Shown: positions 26,701 to 36,660 of the stretch, piece by piece
Position numbering within the stretch: the stretch's first letter is position 1
Layout: every line of letters begins with the position of its first letter
DNA from: Lycocorax pyrrhopterus obiensis
Taxonomy: Eukaryota; Chordata; Aves; Passeriformes; Paradisaeidae
NCBI GenBank assembly: GCA_014706295.1
Contig: JACSVZ010000004.1
Location: 92,134,048-92,198,047 of the forward strand
DNA: 64,000 bases
Reading direction: 5' to 3'
Translations under genes and position numbers: made by a program
The notes under the pieces: generated by a model
The model's input: the letters and a program-made list of their open reading frames with translations, nothing else
The model's database searches: none
Told to the model about the DNA's origin: nothing

Positions 26701-29700
26701 CTACTCCCTGTCCTTTTTCTTCACCATGAATAAGTTTGGGCTGTGATTCAGTCAGCTTTCCTAAAAGCTGACAAGTCTGGAAAACACATGAATGTTATGA
26801 CAAGTCTTAAAATATGTTATAGCTTTGTAAGGGCCTTGCCTTGGTACTACTTAATGTGGTAAAGTTGTCAGTAGTTTAAAAGTACAGTAGAAGTTATTTC
26901 CATTATTTTAAATAACATATCTTAAAGACCTCACTATAAATACTCTTTTACTCTATAACAATGAATTATATTTGTATAGATCTAGTGCAGATTCTCTGCT
27001 TCTGAAATTCTATTTTAAGTGAAATCTAACAGTGTGGAAATGTCACTCATTTTGGGGGTACATTGCAGAATGCAGAAGATTTAATGCCATGCCTAGACAA
27101 CTTATAATTGAACTGTACAGAAATTTAACTTGGTGGCATGAAAAGGAATAGTAGCCATATTTTGCATTTCCCCTTCCTATAATACAATTTACGTTAATTC
27201 TCTTACTGTCTTGCAAATATCATCAGTAGCTAACACAAGCTTATCATCAAATCATCAGCAACCTAATTTATACACATATTTTTCAGATGTACATGAATGC
27301 AAGTTTCATGGTGAATAAAATTTTAGTTATCTGGGGAGGTTGCACTGCCCACTGCTGTGCAAATTAAGTCACTGAAGCATTTTCCAGGCTCTTGTGCAAA
27401 AGTACTCAGTGCTTCAAATATTTATATTTTCTTCTTTTTTAATTAATTAATTACAGCTGCTTTTTGTATGATTTGCATTAGGTTTCCTTACTTGTTTCTT
27501 TTTTCAAATAGTGCACGACTAAACTGCAGAACTCATTCACAGGATCTCACCAAAAGTATATATGCTGATAAGGAGATGGGACACTCATAGAAGATGGGAT
27601 TCAGTCACATCTCTGAAGGCTGACGGGCAAGAGAAACCTTTGGATTGCAAATTCACTAAAACACAACTTATTCAAAGACAGGAAATTTAATTGGGTTCTA
27701 GATATCACATAGTTCTTATACTCTTTCCCAAAATATCTGCTGCTGACTGGATCTGAGGTAGGATATCAAGTATTTTGCATGGACATTTGACCTACATGTG
27801 CAGATCAAAGGCTGTAGCTAAAGAATACAGCTAGAGAATGCAGCCAGAGAAAGCCTGAACCACGGGAGTTTTACTTCAGTGATGCAGATCCATACTCTAA
27901 ATTTGTAGCCCCTGGATCCAATAAAACCAGTTATTTCTCTCAATTTTCCTTATAATAAAAATGTATATTTCCATGAACAGTGGAACTAGTGATGTTTGAT
28001 TTCCTTTGAAGTTGTACCTCCTGGTTAACCTTGAACTTAGAAAAAATATTGGCCATTGTTGTGGCATTATAACACATCAGATCATTGATGTCTATCTGCT
28101 CTTCAGTTATGGCAGTAGTATGGTTTCTTTTCTTTATTCCATTGTTAATTTGTTCCTTTTCATTATCATTATGCTGTGGCAGCGCTTTTAATGTCCCCTG
28201 CCCTTGCTTCCTGTAATAATCTGTAGCAACTGCTCAGTGACACATTTCTAGCATTTTTTCTTCCCTTTGACTGTTCACAACCACTACCTGGATATGATGA
28301 CCTAAGAAATTTCAAACATTCCGAAACTATTCTACCCAAATAAAACAGAGATTGTGATTAGACAAAATAATTCAATATTAAATGATAGCCATTTAAAACA
28401 GATTTGTATGTTCCATTTCATCAACTCAAATTATGCTTTTAAATGATTCTCAACATTTGGTAATTATGCATTTTTGACTAAATCAAACTAATATACATAA
28501 GCAATACTGGCAGTGAGTCTGTCACCATTTGTTTTCAGAATTAGCACACCACTGAGACAAATATAGGAGTACCCTAAATTTCAGCTATATGTTTGCTCTC
28601 ATCAAAGACTCAGAAATGTTTAATTCTATTTTATGAAATGCTGAACACCATACGAGAAAAGGAAGGCAAAAATAATTAGTCCTATTTTCAATGTGCTCCC
28701 AGGCAGATTTGGCTCACAGATTTTGGTTCTGCAGGGATGTGATTTCTGAAGTTTTTTCCTTCCTGAACCAAGATGATTCCATCAATTTATGAGAAGTTAT
28801 ACTTTATAAATGTAACTTATTTTACTCTTATATTGAAACCCAAATAGATAAGATTGCCAGACAGTTAAATGTCTTGCTGAAATTAATGCTTTTGGTAGAA
28901 TTATTATTTGTTTATTCTGTCAGCCGTATTGGTGAATAAATGCTCAGCTAGTTTTGTACATTCTTGACATGGACGTATATATTTGCATAGTTACACTAGC
29001 AAGGTCAGCAGGCACTAAATGTATAAAAGACAAGAAAATATTATGAACAAAATCCTCTTTCAGTGATAATCTCCTTCAGTGCTAAGTACATGACCTTTAA
29101 TAGCCAATTTTCCTCAGTTATACTATGTCTTTGCTTATTTTATTTTATTCTTCATGGTCCCCTGCTGGTCCAAATGAGAGCTTCACAGATAATTGAATCA
29201 TGACAACACTGCATTTTAGGTGCTTCCGATAGTAAAGTGGAGTCATGAAAACAACAGCAGAAAATTTTCTTATTTTAGCCTGGGTCCATCTAGCTCTGTG
29301 TGAGGAAGAACTTAGATCTCAAAGTACGAACAACAATTTTGCTCAGAAGGATTATTTTAGCACCTTTTGAGAGGCTGCAGTGCAGTTGTTATACTACTAA
29401 TCATTCAAGACCCATGGATCCCACCTAATGAATCAATTTGTGGCAGACTCATAGTGAGGCTCAGCTGGCAGCAATGTGTCCTCTCACCTCTCAGCTGCTC
29501 TCCTCTCACTGGAGAAGAAAACAGAGACACAACTCCTTCCCGTGTGCTCTTACCTGCTGAGGTACAACCTTGTGTGGGACTTTAGCTAGCACAGTCAGGA
29601 CTCATGCTCACCCCTTTCCTGTGATCCCTGGAGGAAGGAGATTTCAGAGGAAAAAGGGCACTGGCTGCCTCAGTAACCGGCAGCTATCCTTTCCCAGCCA

Positions 29701-31640
29701 AACTCCTTTCTCTTCCAGCTTGGCATTGATAGTACCACCTTTATTCCCTGAATTTCCTCTTTCATTTCCATTGCCACACAATGAAACAATCATTCTTCAG
29801 ACCAAATTGTAAAAAGTTTGCATCCGAGGCTGTTAGATGAGTGGTGTGAATAGGCCGTGAGGCAAACAGCAGTTTCACACTCCAGAAATGAGTGAAGACC
29901 TCTCCACCCCAGATCTTTCCTGCATGGCTTTACTGCTGCCATCCTGAAAGCAGCAGAACAGGTCAAGGCAGAGGATTCACTGAGCACTTCAAGGAAGCTG
30001 AAAGGAAGAGACAAGGTCAAGCCTTCATTTCCCCGGGCCGTTTATTTCCTTTGCTATTATTGGGCTTTTGCAGCCCTCCATCATCTTATCTTTGCAGTAC
30101 TCAAGAACACACACAAAGATATAAATTAATCTATTAAAAATGTATATAAACCTGGAAAAAATTGTTATATTGAGTGATCATTGGAAAAATGGCAGCAATA
30201 TACACTGCATTGTACCATAGATGCTTACATTGAAGTAATTGTCTCTATGGACTCAATGCAACTTCGATTATGTTTTTCACTCTTAGTCTATCGTTTCAGA
30301 TACATTTTCATATGTAACCTCTGAGACTCATAACAAGAGGTGCTGAAAAAAAAATTAACAAATTGTGCGATTTTTAATTGATATTCTGGGATTTTAAACA
30401 ATTTTGTATTAAATTCGTTGTTGGGTGGTGATCACAGTCCACCAGAGAAGAGAAATTTCATAAGGTTTAAGAATCAAATTTTTTTTCAAGTCTGAAGTTA
30501 AATGGGACCACGTGTAACCTTGTTTTATGAATTAAATAATTCCAGAGTATGCAACTACATTTAACTATCATTGCAGTCACTGACATATTTGGGAACTATT
30601 TATTTCAGTAGGAAATAAAATGTGCTTTGGCATAGTTTAGCTGGTCAGGCCAGCAAGCTTGTGAAAAGCTGATGAAAACTACTGTGATCTTGAAAAAGGA
30701 AAGTCAGGTAAGTAATTCCTTGCAATTCATTCTGCCCTGAATTAATTATGTGGCTAAGGAGAAGCTCTCTCTGACTGTCTCATTCCTCATCATGAACTTG
30801 GTACCAAATGCAGCAGGTGAAGCCTACTGTGGTTTCTGACCTGTCCCCCACACATTTTTGAAATATAAGATGTTCTTCTGCTCAAAGAAGAAATTTAGAT
30901 GAATGCTTTTCTTAGTACAACCTTGTTATGCAACCTGATTTGTTGTTTAGGATTTCTTATTCAGACTTCACTTTTTCTCATTCCTACCCCTTCACAAAAC
31001 AGTGACGCGTCTGATTAATCCTTGCTTCAGCTGAGATGCTGTAGTCATTTTGCCTATGCTTCTCGCCAAGATGAAAAAGAGGACTTCAATAAGTAATGAG
31101 ACACAAAGTTATCTATTTATCTCTAAAAACTGTCACCAAAAATAAGCAATATTGGCAGGTATACAATATGGCATTTAAGTATTACAGATGCATGGAAGAA
31201 AATCAGACTTGCTTCTAAAATGATGATCAAACCACCTATCAAACTTTCTTTTATAGAACATGAGAATGCCAGTCTTGCAGTGTGATCTAAAATTTCATTT
31301 AATCCCCTTCAGTTGTTGTATTTGTCTTATTATATTGCAACAATTAAGAAAAATAAGATACATAAAAAACTTCAAAGGAAACTTATTGCTAATCCATAAA
31401 AGCATTTAATAAAAAATTCATGCTACCAATCTGAATTTAATGTGGCAGCTTGACATGCAACAGTGATGTGAGCAGAAGTCTAAGGTAGGCAGAGAGTGGG
31501 ATGGCAATGACAGTGGTCTGCAGGCAAGGAAAGGAAGGAGCAAAGCACACAGACTAGTGTGGGAGAAGTGAGGAAGCAGGAATAACAGGAAAAGAAACAT
31601 CTGGTCTCAGATTTAGAGACAGAAAGATTACAAATCCCTC
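26701..31640. other. AT-rich stretch left of the provirus
   Basis: No exon or known repeat is recognised. The segment 29360-30060 is less AT-rich and has overlapping short frames on both strands without domain content. Confidence 0.55.
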
Positions 31641-31645
31641 ATTAG
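31641..31645. repeat. Target-site duplication of the provirus (left copy)
   Basis: ATTAG is found here and again at 37321-37325, immediately outside the two LTRs. A 5-bp duplication is usual for ERVL-like and some other retroviruses. It shows that both ends belong to one insertion that has not been rearranged since. Confidence 0.9.
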
Positions 31646-31761
31646 TGTAAGGGACGGCCCGAAGACCCTTCCCCGAAGACCCTTCACCTGCTTCACGATC
31701 ATCTACAGAAAGCAAGACGCTGAGCCTGGGCCTGGCCGAGGTGGAAAGCTAGCCAAACACA

Positions 31762-31896
31762 GCTGTGCTGGTCCTGCTGTTATCACAACAAGAACAGCAC
31801 GGGACATGCCGGAATTGGTACACATGCCTGAGTGCGGTTTGCGGTGAGCTATGCCGGTCCTGCTGTTACCACAACAAGAACAGCACGGGATATGCT
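31762..31896 (+). repeat. U3 direct repeat pair (about 49 bp each)
   Basis: The block containing 'ggtcctgctgttatcacaac' (31762-31810) recurs at 31848-31896 with only a few changes, separated by 37 bp. Duplicated U3 segments are a common form of retroviral enhancer. The same pair is present in the 3' LTR. Confidence 0.85.
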
Positions 31897-32016
31897 GTCT
31901 GTTACCTGTTCTGTACCATTAACTTGAGACAATGGGCCTTGATCCCCCACTTCTTGGCTAGCTGCCCCTCGCTTCAAACACCTGTTGGCCAGTTGCCCCT
32001 CGCTTTCAAAAAAGAC

Positions 32017-32023
32017 TATTAAA
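32017..32023 (+). promoter_or_regulatory. Candidate TATA box of the 5' LTR
   Basis: TATTAAA lies downstream of the duplicated U3 blocks and about 165 bp before the polyadenylation hexamer, a normal order for U3-R. The transcription start would be about 25-30 bp further right. Confidence is moderate because the box is not a perfect TATAAA. Confidence 0.5.
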
Positions 32024-32185
32024 GGACTCTCTGAGAAGACCCCAGTTGAGATCTCCCCACGGAAGACGACGGATCAAGAGGACTCCGTCTGGCCGTTGGT
32101 AGCTATAACCCCCCTTTTCTCTCCCTCTATCCTTTGTTTCCTTACATCTCTCTCCCTCTATCGCAATTACACCGCGTTGGTACGC

Positions 32186-32191
32186 AATAAA
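32186..32191 (+). terminator. Polyadenylation hexamer in 5' LTR
   Basis: AATAAA, followed after a short distance by a T- and GT-rich stretch (ending in 'ccgttggtgttgctttt'), a normal cleavage context. The same signal is at 37203-37208 in the 3' LTR, where it would end the viral transcript. Confidence 0.75.
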
Positions 32192-32309
32192 ATACACTGT
32201 GCTGATTGAAATTTACACTTCTCCCCGTTGGTGTTGCTTTTGCACTCTGAGATTCGGGTAACGAACCATCACGACCCCCGCTCGTCTCGAGCGGATCGTG
32301 ACATTAAAT

Positions 32310-32327
32310 TGGCGTAGTCGGCAGGAT
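32310..32327 (+). other. Primer binding site for tRNA-Ser
   Basis: TGGCGTAGTCGGCAGGAT begins six bases after the 5' LTR. Its complement ends in CGACTACGCCA, which matches the 3' end of the vertebrate serine tRNA (AGA/UGA-type) acceptor and T-arm plus CCA. Reverse transcription of this lineage would therefore be primed by serine tRNA, as in the ERV-S group. The match was judged from knowledge of the tRNA, not from a search. Confidence 0.85.
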
Positions 32328-32771
32328 TCTTATTGAGACAGAAGGGGTAGCGGGGCTCTGTGCAATCTGTAACAGGGGAAGGACGTTTCACTCCAGCCGC
32401 ACCTAGCCCGACACCCGAAAGGGTGAGCGGTGTCTAGAAAGCAAGGGGGGTGACTCGAATTTCCCGCAAATTGTACATTCCCAAAAGAATGCACCCCACA
32501 CTCAATTGAGGGCTCTGTCTTCAGAAATCCACAAAAGTATCTCTTAGTGCAAAAGGGGGAGTGTTTGTGTTTTTACTAAAGAAGGTGTGTAGGAGTTTTT
32601 GGTCTGCTTGGTGTAGCGAAGGGGCAACTATTAGAAACTAAAAGTGTACCTCCCAGGCAGATTTTGGCCTCTTCACCCACTCAGGGAAGTGAAGGGAGAC
32701 ACAGCTAAGATCGGTGTGTGTTGAGTAACTAAGTTATTACCTCCCTGTAGTGGTTTTTGTCCCTTCATAAA
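32328..32771 (+). other. Viral leader, untranslated
   Basis: The region between primer site and gag, where packaging signals and the splice donor are expected. GGGTGAGC (GT at 32423-32424) is the best-looking donor candidate for a spliced env message. No packaging structure can be asserted from reading alone. Confidence 0.5.
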
Positions 32772-33221
32772 ATGAATGAAAACCTCAGTGCAAAACACAA
32801 ATCTGCACTTTATGCTCTATTAGCAAAACACAGCGCCAGACCCTCTCCTGGAGGGGAAGAATGGGCACAAAACAACTGGTTCAATTTAGAGAGTGTAACT
32901 GATAGAATATGCTCTTTGCAACATGAAGCAAGATTTAAACCCGGCCGCAATAAATCCATAACCTGCTCCGTCTTAGGAGCCTGTCTTGCGGCTGCTACAG
33001 ATCATCGCCGTAAGCGGTGTACTGAAGAAAAAGCAATAATAGATTCCCTTCAAAACCTAGTAGAAATTCTACAAAAACAATTAGATGAAAAAACAAATGA
33101 AATTAATTTGCTGCAAGCTGCCTTGAGAGACGAATATCTTAAGAACTCAAGGAATGCTGATTTGGCAAGAGAAACGGAGGAAAAAGAACCCTCCACATTA
33201 ACCAAATTTACCCCCAAATAG
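32772..33221 (+). pseudogene. gag, N-terminal part (broken)
   Basis: The first ATG of the viral region is at 32772; an upstream TTG at 32757 is not needed. The frame runs about 149 codons. Residues around 90-125 are rich in charged and leucine or isoleucine residues in heptad-like spacing, consistent with the coiled coil often found at the start of ERV Gag proteins. The frame ends at TAG 33219-33221. The adjacent reading frame becomes free of stops from 33161 and carries the rest of gag, so a single-base shift between about 33161 and 33218 separates the two parts. In an intact virus this protein would form the inner shell; here it is truncated. Assignment rests on position and composition. 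Confidence 0.7.
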
Positions 33222-34972
33222 AATTAATCCTGGCAAAAAACTGTGCAGAAAATTGTTGTCCTCACATAAGACCCTTAACTAAAACTGAATACTTTTATGC
33301 CAATGATGAGGACTCTGAACCGCACATTACCACTAAACAAACTCCATTTACTGCTACTGAATTGGCCAAATTGAAAAAAGAGTATGGACGTCTCCCCCAT
33401 GAATCTGAAACGGAATATGTTTTCCGAGTGTCCCTTACTGGGGGAGACCAATTTCAGCTAACTGAGCAAGAAGCCAGTGGATACTGGGGACATGGAGTGT
33501 TCTTAACAACCGGTGACAAGCTTTCTGCGTGGTCCCTAACTCAGCGTGCTGCTTATTGGGCTGGGGGACTCAACCCTCTAGAAAGGGGAGACCCCTTAGC
33601 TATAGTCACTGCTCCTGACCAGCTCTTAGAGAGCGTCCACAAAGCTGCTTGCTTGCAAATGATACATGAAAGAAAATTAATTCCTAACTGTGAGTCTCCA
33701 ATGCAATTACCTGTAAAACCAGAAATGATAACCCCTTTAATTCGGGGACTCCCAGAATCTCTCAAACCTACAGCAATTGTTCTTCAAAAAACTATAGCAG
33801 CTATAAGTCCAGTAGATAGGCTGGACAGATTCCTTGGAAACCCCAGCGACCAAACTGGATCTACTGATCCCGGGTTTAAAGCAGTTTCTAACCGGCATTG
33901 CCCGAGACCCACCCTACCGAATCCACCCGTTCAACCTAGTGCACCCCTCCTCCCTCAGAACCTGGGCAGTGAACCGAACCAACTTCTCCCTCAACATTCG
34001 AGCAATGAACCAAAACAATTTCTTCCCCAGAATCCGGGCAGTGAGCCAAACCAACTTCTCCCTCAGAATTCAGGCAAGGTAGCTGAATTAACAACATCGA
34101 TTCAAGAAAAGGCTCACCCAATCATGACATGCATCCCACCTGATACCCTAACCTCTTTAGGTCAAGTTAAAATACCTGAATCCAGGAAAGATCCCCAACA
34201 TGCTTTAGGATTGTTAGTGTTTTGGAGAAAACACATCCCAGATTTTTCCATGGTTGCCAGACCTCTTTATAACTTGATGAGAAAACGGGTAAAATGGGAA
34301 TGGACTGCTTCTCAGGAAAAAGCATTGCAATTGTTGATTTTTGAAGCAACAGCTCACCAAGCCCTGGGCCCTATTCATCCTACAGACCCTTTCCAGGTGG
34401 AATGGGGATTTGCCTTCTCGGGGTTGTCAGTACACATATGGCAGTGGGGTCCTGAGGGTCCTACGAGGCCTGTTGATTTTTATTCCCGTGGCTTCAAAGA
34501 TGCTGAAAAAAGATACACTACCTGGGAAAAAGGATTGTTTGTGGTTAGCTCAGCTCTCATAGAAGTGGAGAAGATTGCACGACAACAACCAATTGTTTGG
34601 AGAGGCCCTTTTAAAGTTGTTGAAACAGTTTCTGCTGGGACTCCCCCACCTGACGGGCTGGCCCAGAGGGCCTCAGTAAGAAAGTGGTATGCTCAGATTG
34701 AACATTATTGTAATGTTTTCTCAATCACTGAAGGTGCTGTGAAAAATCTGGCAGTACAAAGAACTGAAGGCTTGGGTAACAGCCAAGACAAACCTGCCTC
34801 AGTCATTAAAGTAGCTGTTTGGAGTGTTTTCCAACGTGAGACACAGAATGCTTCTCTTGTTTTTATCTACACCTATTCCTATGCTGTGTTTACTAGATAT
34901 GCATGGGTAGCCTTTGATGCCCTTGGGAGAGAGCATCGGACACACACACGCTGGACAATTCCATCATTTTAA
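33161..34972 (+). pseudogene. gag capsid region fused in frame to pol C-terminal remnant
   Basis: An open frame of 603 codons without stops (33161 to the TAA at 34970-34972). It has no ATG at its left edge and needs the gag frame before it. Up to about 33890 it is capsid-like. Then comes a proline/glutamine-rich linker made of four 12-residue repeats (33947-34078). From about 34130 it switches to reverse transcriptase: 'LGLLVFWRKHIPDF' followed by 'RPLYNLM' and 'WEWT' is the thumb/connection segment that follows the polymerase core. 'GFKDAEKRYTTWEKG' belongs to the start of RNase H. Near 34867 an RNase H 'YTDS'-type motif reads YTYS, so a catalytic aspartate is lost. Nucleocapsid, protease, the polymerase fingers and palm and integrase are missing. 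The deletion kept the frame, making a capsid-pol chimera that cannot be enzymatic. Confidence 0.8.
33947..34078 (+). repeat. 36-bp coding minisatellite in gag
   Basis: Three full units (33947-33982, 33983-34018, 34019-34054) and a partial fourth (34055-34078), each coding for 12 residues with a LLPQ...EPNQ pattern. The units differ at several bases, so they predate this insertion. The linker lies between capsid-like sequence and the pol remnant. Confidence 0.9.
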
Positions 34973-35002
34973 TCTTCTGCCTCTTGGCGGCAGGCTCTGT
35001 TG

Positions 35003-35018
35003 TGTTTGCTTTTCACAG
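35003..35018 (+). promoter_or_regulatory. Candidate env splice acceptor
   Basis: A pyrimidine-rich run ends TTTGCTTTTCACAG, with the AG at 35017-35018, 35 bp before the proposed env start. This is a good match to an acceptor consensus and is in the right place for a singly spliced env message. Confidence 0.5.
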
Positions 35019-35052
35019 AAGAACTCCGAGGGACATGAAGACCACATGAACC

Positions 35053-36410
35053 ATGATGAAACTGGTGATACTTTTTGCATCCTACCACAGCACCATGGCC
35101 AAAAACCAGCTGAGTGGCCGTGGTCTGACCGTAGTCACATACCATAGTATAAGTACTCCCCCTGTGTTGAATGACAAGAATAATGTTTTCCCTCCCTTTA
35201 TAATAACAAAAGGTAATGATGTTACAATATGATGCAGATTAATTGCTGAATCTTTTACTGAATCTATACACAGCTATAGCATTGGACCTGACGGCCGTGT
35301 TTTGTTTTGTGTAATTCAAATCAAGATTATTGGCTAAATTTAACTGCTGTACAATTTTCTCATAAAGTTATGTGTGGTAAAAACAATACAAAATACTGGG
35401 GGGAACTCGAAATTTATGTAGTGACACCTACTACCCAACCACCGGTTATGCTAAGCCCAAGAATTTTTAAAATCAGACCATATATAATCAGGAAAACAGG
35501 CCAACAACAAATCTGGTATGGTCTCTCAAACAAGTCAAATTGCTGATGCAAAACCATGTCTCAGAAATTCAGTCAGCTTGTTCACCCTTCCTGCAAACTT
35601 CTTTCAAAGGGTGGACAACCTGGTTACAGAAGTGAAACTCTTTTGAGAAATGAATCCAAAGAGACATAACCGGTGTTGTGGGAGCAAGATTGGGAATTTT
35701 GAATAGCATTGATTCAGAAGTGCTGATGAACAAATTGCCTGCCACAACTAAAGATCTAACCAAATTACAACAACCACTGCAGTCGTCATTATTGGCTCTG
35801 GGAGCCCAGCAGTGGCTGTTATCAAACATATTACCAAATTGGGAAAAGGTAAATGTTAATGGTCACAAATTGATAATTGCCACTGATTTTGAAAGAGAAT
35901 TCCAATCGTGGTGGAACCTAGTGAATTTTACCTATAACCCTGCCACAAACACAGTTACAGCCTTTGTGCTAACCATATGCAATGCTTCAGTGCATTCAAT
36001 ATTCCCTGTCATTGCACTAGGGCTGAATCATGATGGAGCTATTCTCTATCCTTTTGAGCATAGGGAATGGGCCCATCAAATTGGTGAAAAATGGCAAAAT
36101 GTTAATTTGGAAACTTGTATTGTCCGAACAACAAAGATTCATCTGTGAAAGCATTGCAATAAGAGCCCAAGATATTTGTTTAGACACCGATCAAAATATT
36201 TGTCATTTTGAAACCCATCCAAACAAAAATCCTGAAACAGTGCTTGTGTACATAAGTAATAGATGTGTATGCTTAAGAATTGCTTGTGATAGTGTATTTA
36301 TAGAAAATTTAGTAGTAAATACAAAAAATCATTCAAATTTTTGTGTTTGTAATTTTACTAAAATCACAAGATGTAATTTCTCTTATTCAGCCCAGTTAAC
36401 CTTACTTTAG
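35053..36410 (+). pseudogene. env remnant (broken in several frames)
   Basis: Paired ATGs at 35053 and 35056 open a frame whose first residues are hydrophobic, as in a signal peptide. An in-frame TGA interrupts it at 35230-35232. The surface-subunit remnant then continues in another frame (35307-35546) with N-glycosylation triplets such as NLT and NNT. From 35654 a third frame carries a glycine/alanine-rich start and then 'LGILNSIDSEVL', which looks like the fusion-peptide end of a transmembrane subunit. It appears shortened near 35872. After another shift near 36115-36145 the last frame (to 36410) is cysteine-rich with CVC and CNFT motifs. No membrane anchor is visible after it. An intact protein would bind and fuse with the cell membrane; this copy cannot. 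Other class III ERVs often lack env altogether. Confidence 0.72.
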
Positions 36411-36660
36411 TAAAGCAATTGTTGCTTAAGCAAATAAGAAATCAGATATGTATTTTAAGAAATTGATTGTGTGCCTTAATCAAACCAACTGTGTAACCGA
36501 AATAATTAATTTTCTTTTGCACCCTTTTCTTTTTTTTTTTCTTTCCTTCCTTTTCTCCCCTTCCTTATTTTCCGGGTTCCGCTACCAATGCCGGCGAGTC
36601 CCGAAGACTTCAACAGAAGAAGCTGAGTGTTCCTGATGACGATCGTGAATCAAGGGGTGG
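36411..36660 (+). other. Region between env remnant and 3' LTR, with polypurine tract
   Basis: It starts AT-rich, then has a long pyrimidine run (about 36516-36570), then a GC-richer tail. The last bases before the LTR (AAGGGGTGG, 36652-36660) are the polypurine tract that would prime plus-strand DNA synthesis, although interrupted by one T. Confidence 0.7.

Larger units (their letters stand above)
31646..32303 (+). repeat. 5' LTR of the provirus (658 bp)
   Basis: It begins TGTAAGGG and ends GATCGTGACA. By eye it differs from the 3' LTR at three bases (31714 A/G, 31841 G/A and G/T near 32236) and by a missing CT in a pyrimidine run near 32158. U3 contains nested duplications: a 14-bp unit at the left end, a 49-bp pair at 31762-31896, and a shorter pair around 31957-32010. 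TATTAAA at 32017-32023 is a candidate TATA box and AATAAA at 32186-32191 the polyadenylation hexamer. The 85-codon and 74-codon frames inside it occur again in the 3' LTR and are not viral genes. Confidence 0.96.

Noticed and set aside
31765..32209. 85- and 74-codon frames, repeated at 36780-37278
   Set aside because: They lie inside the LTRs and are duplicated only because the LTR is. No known LTR-encoded protein is recognised.
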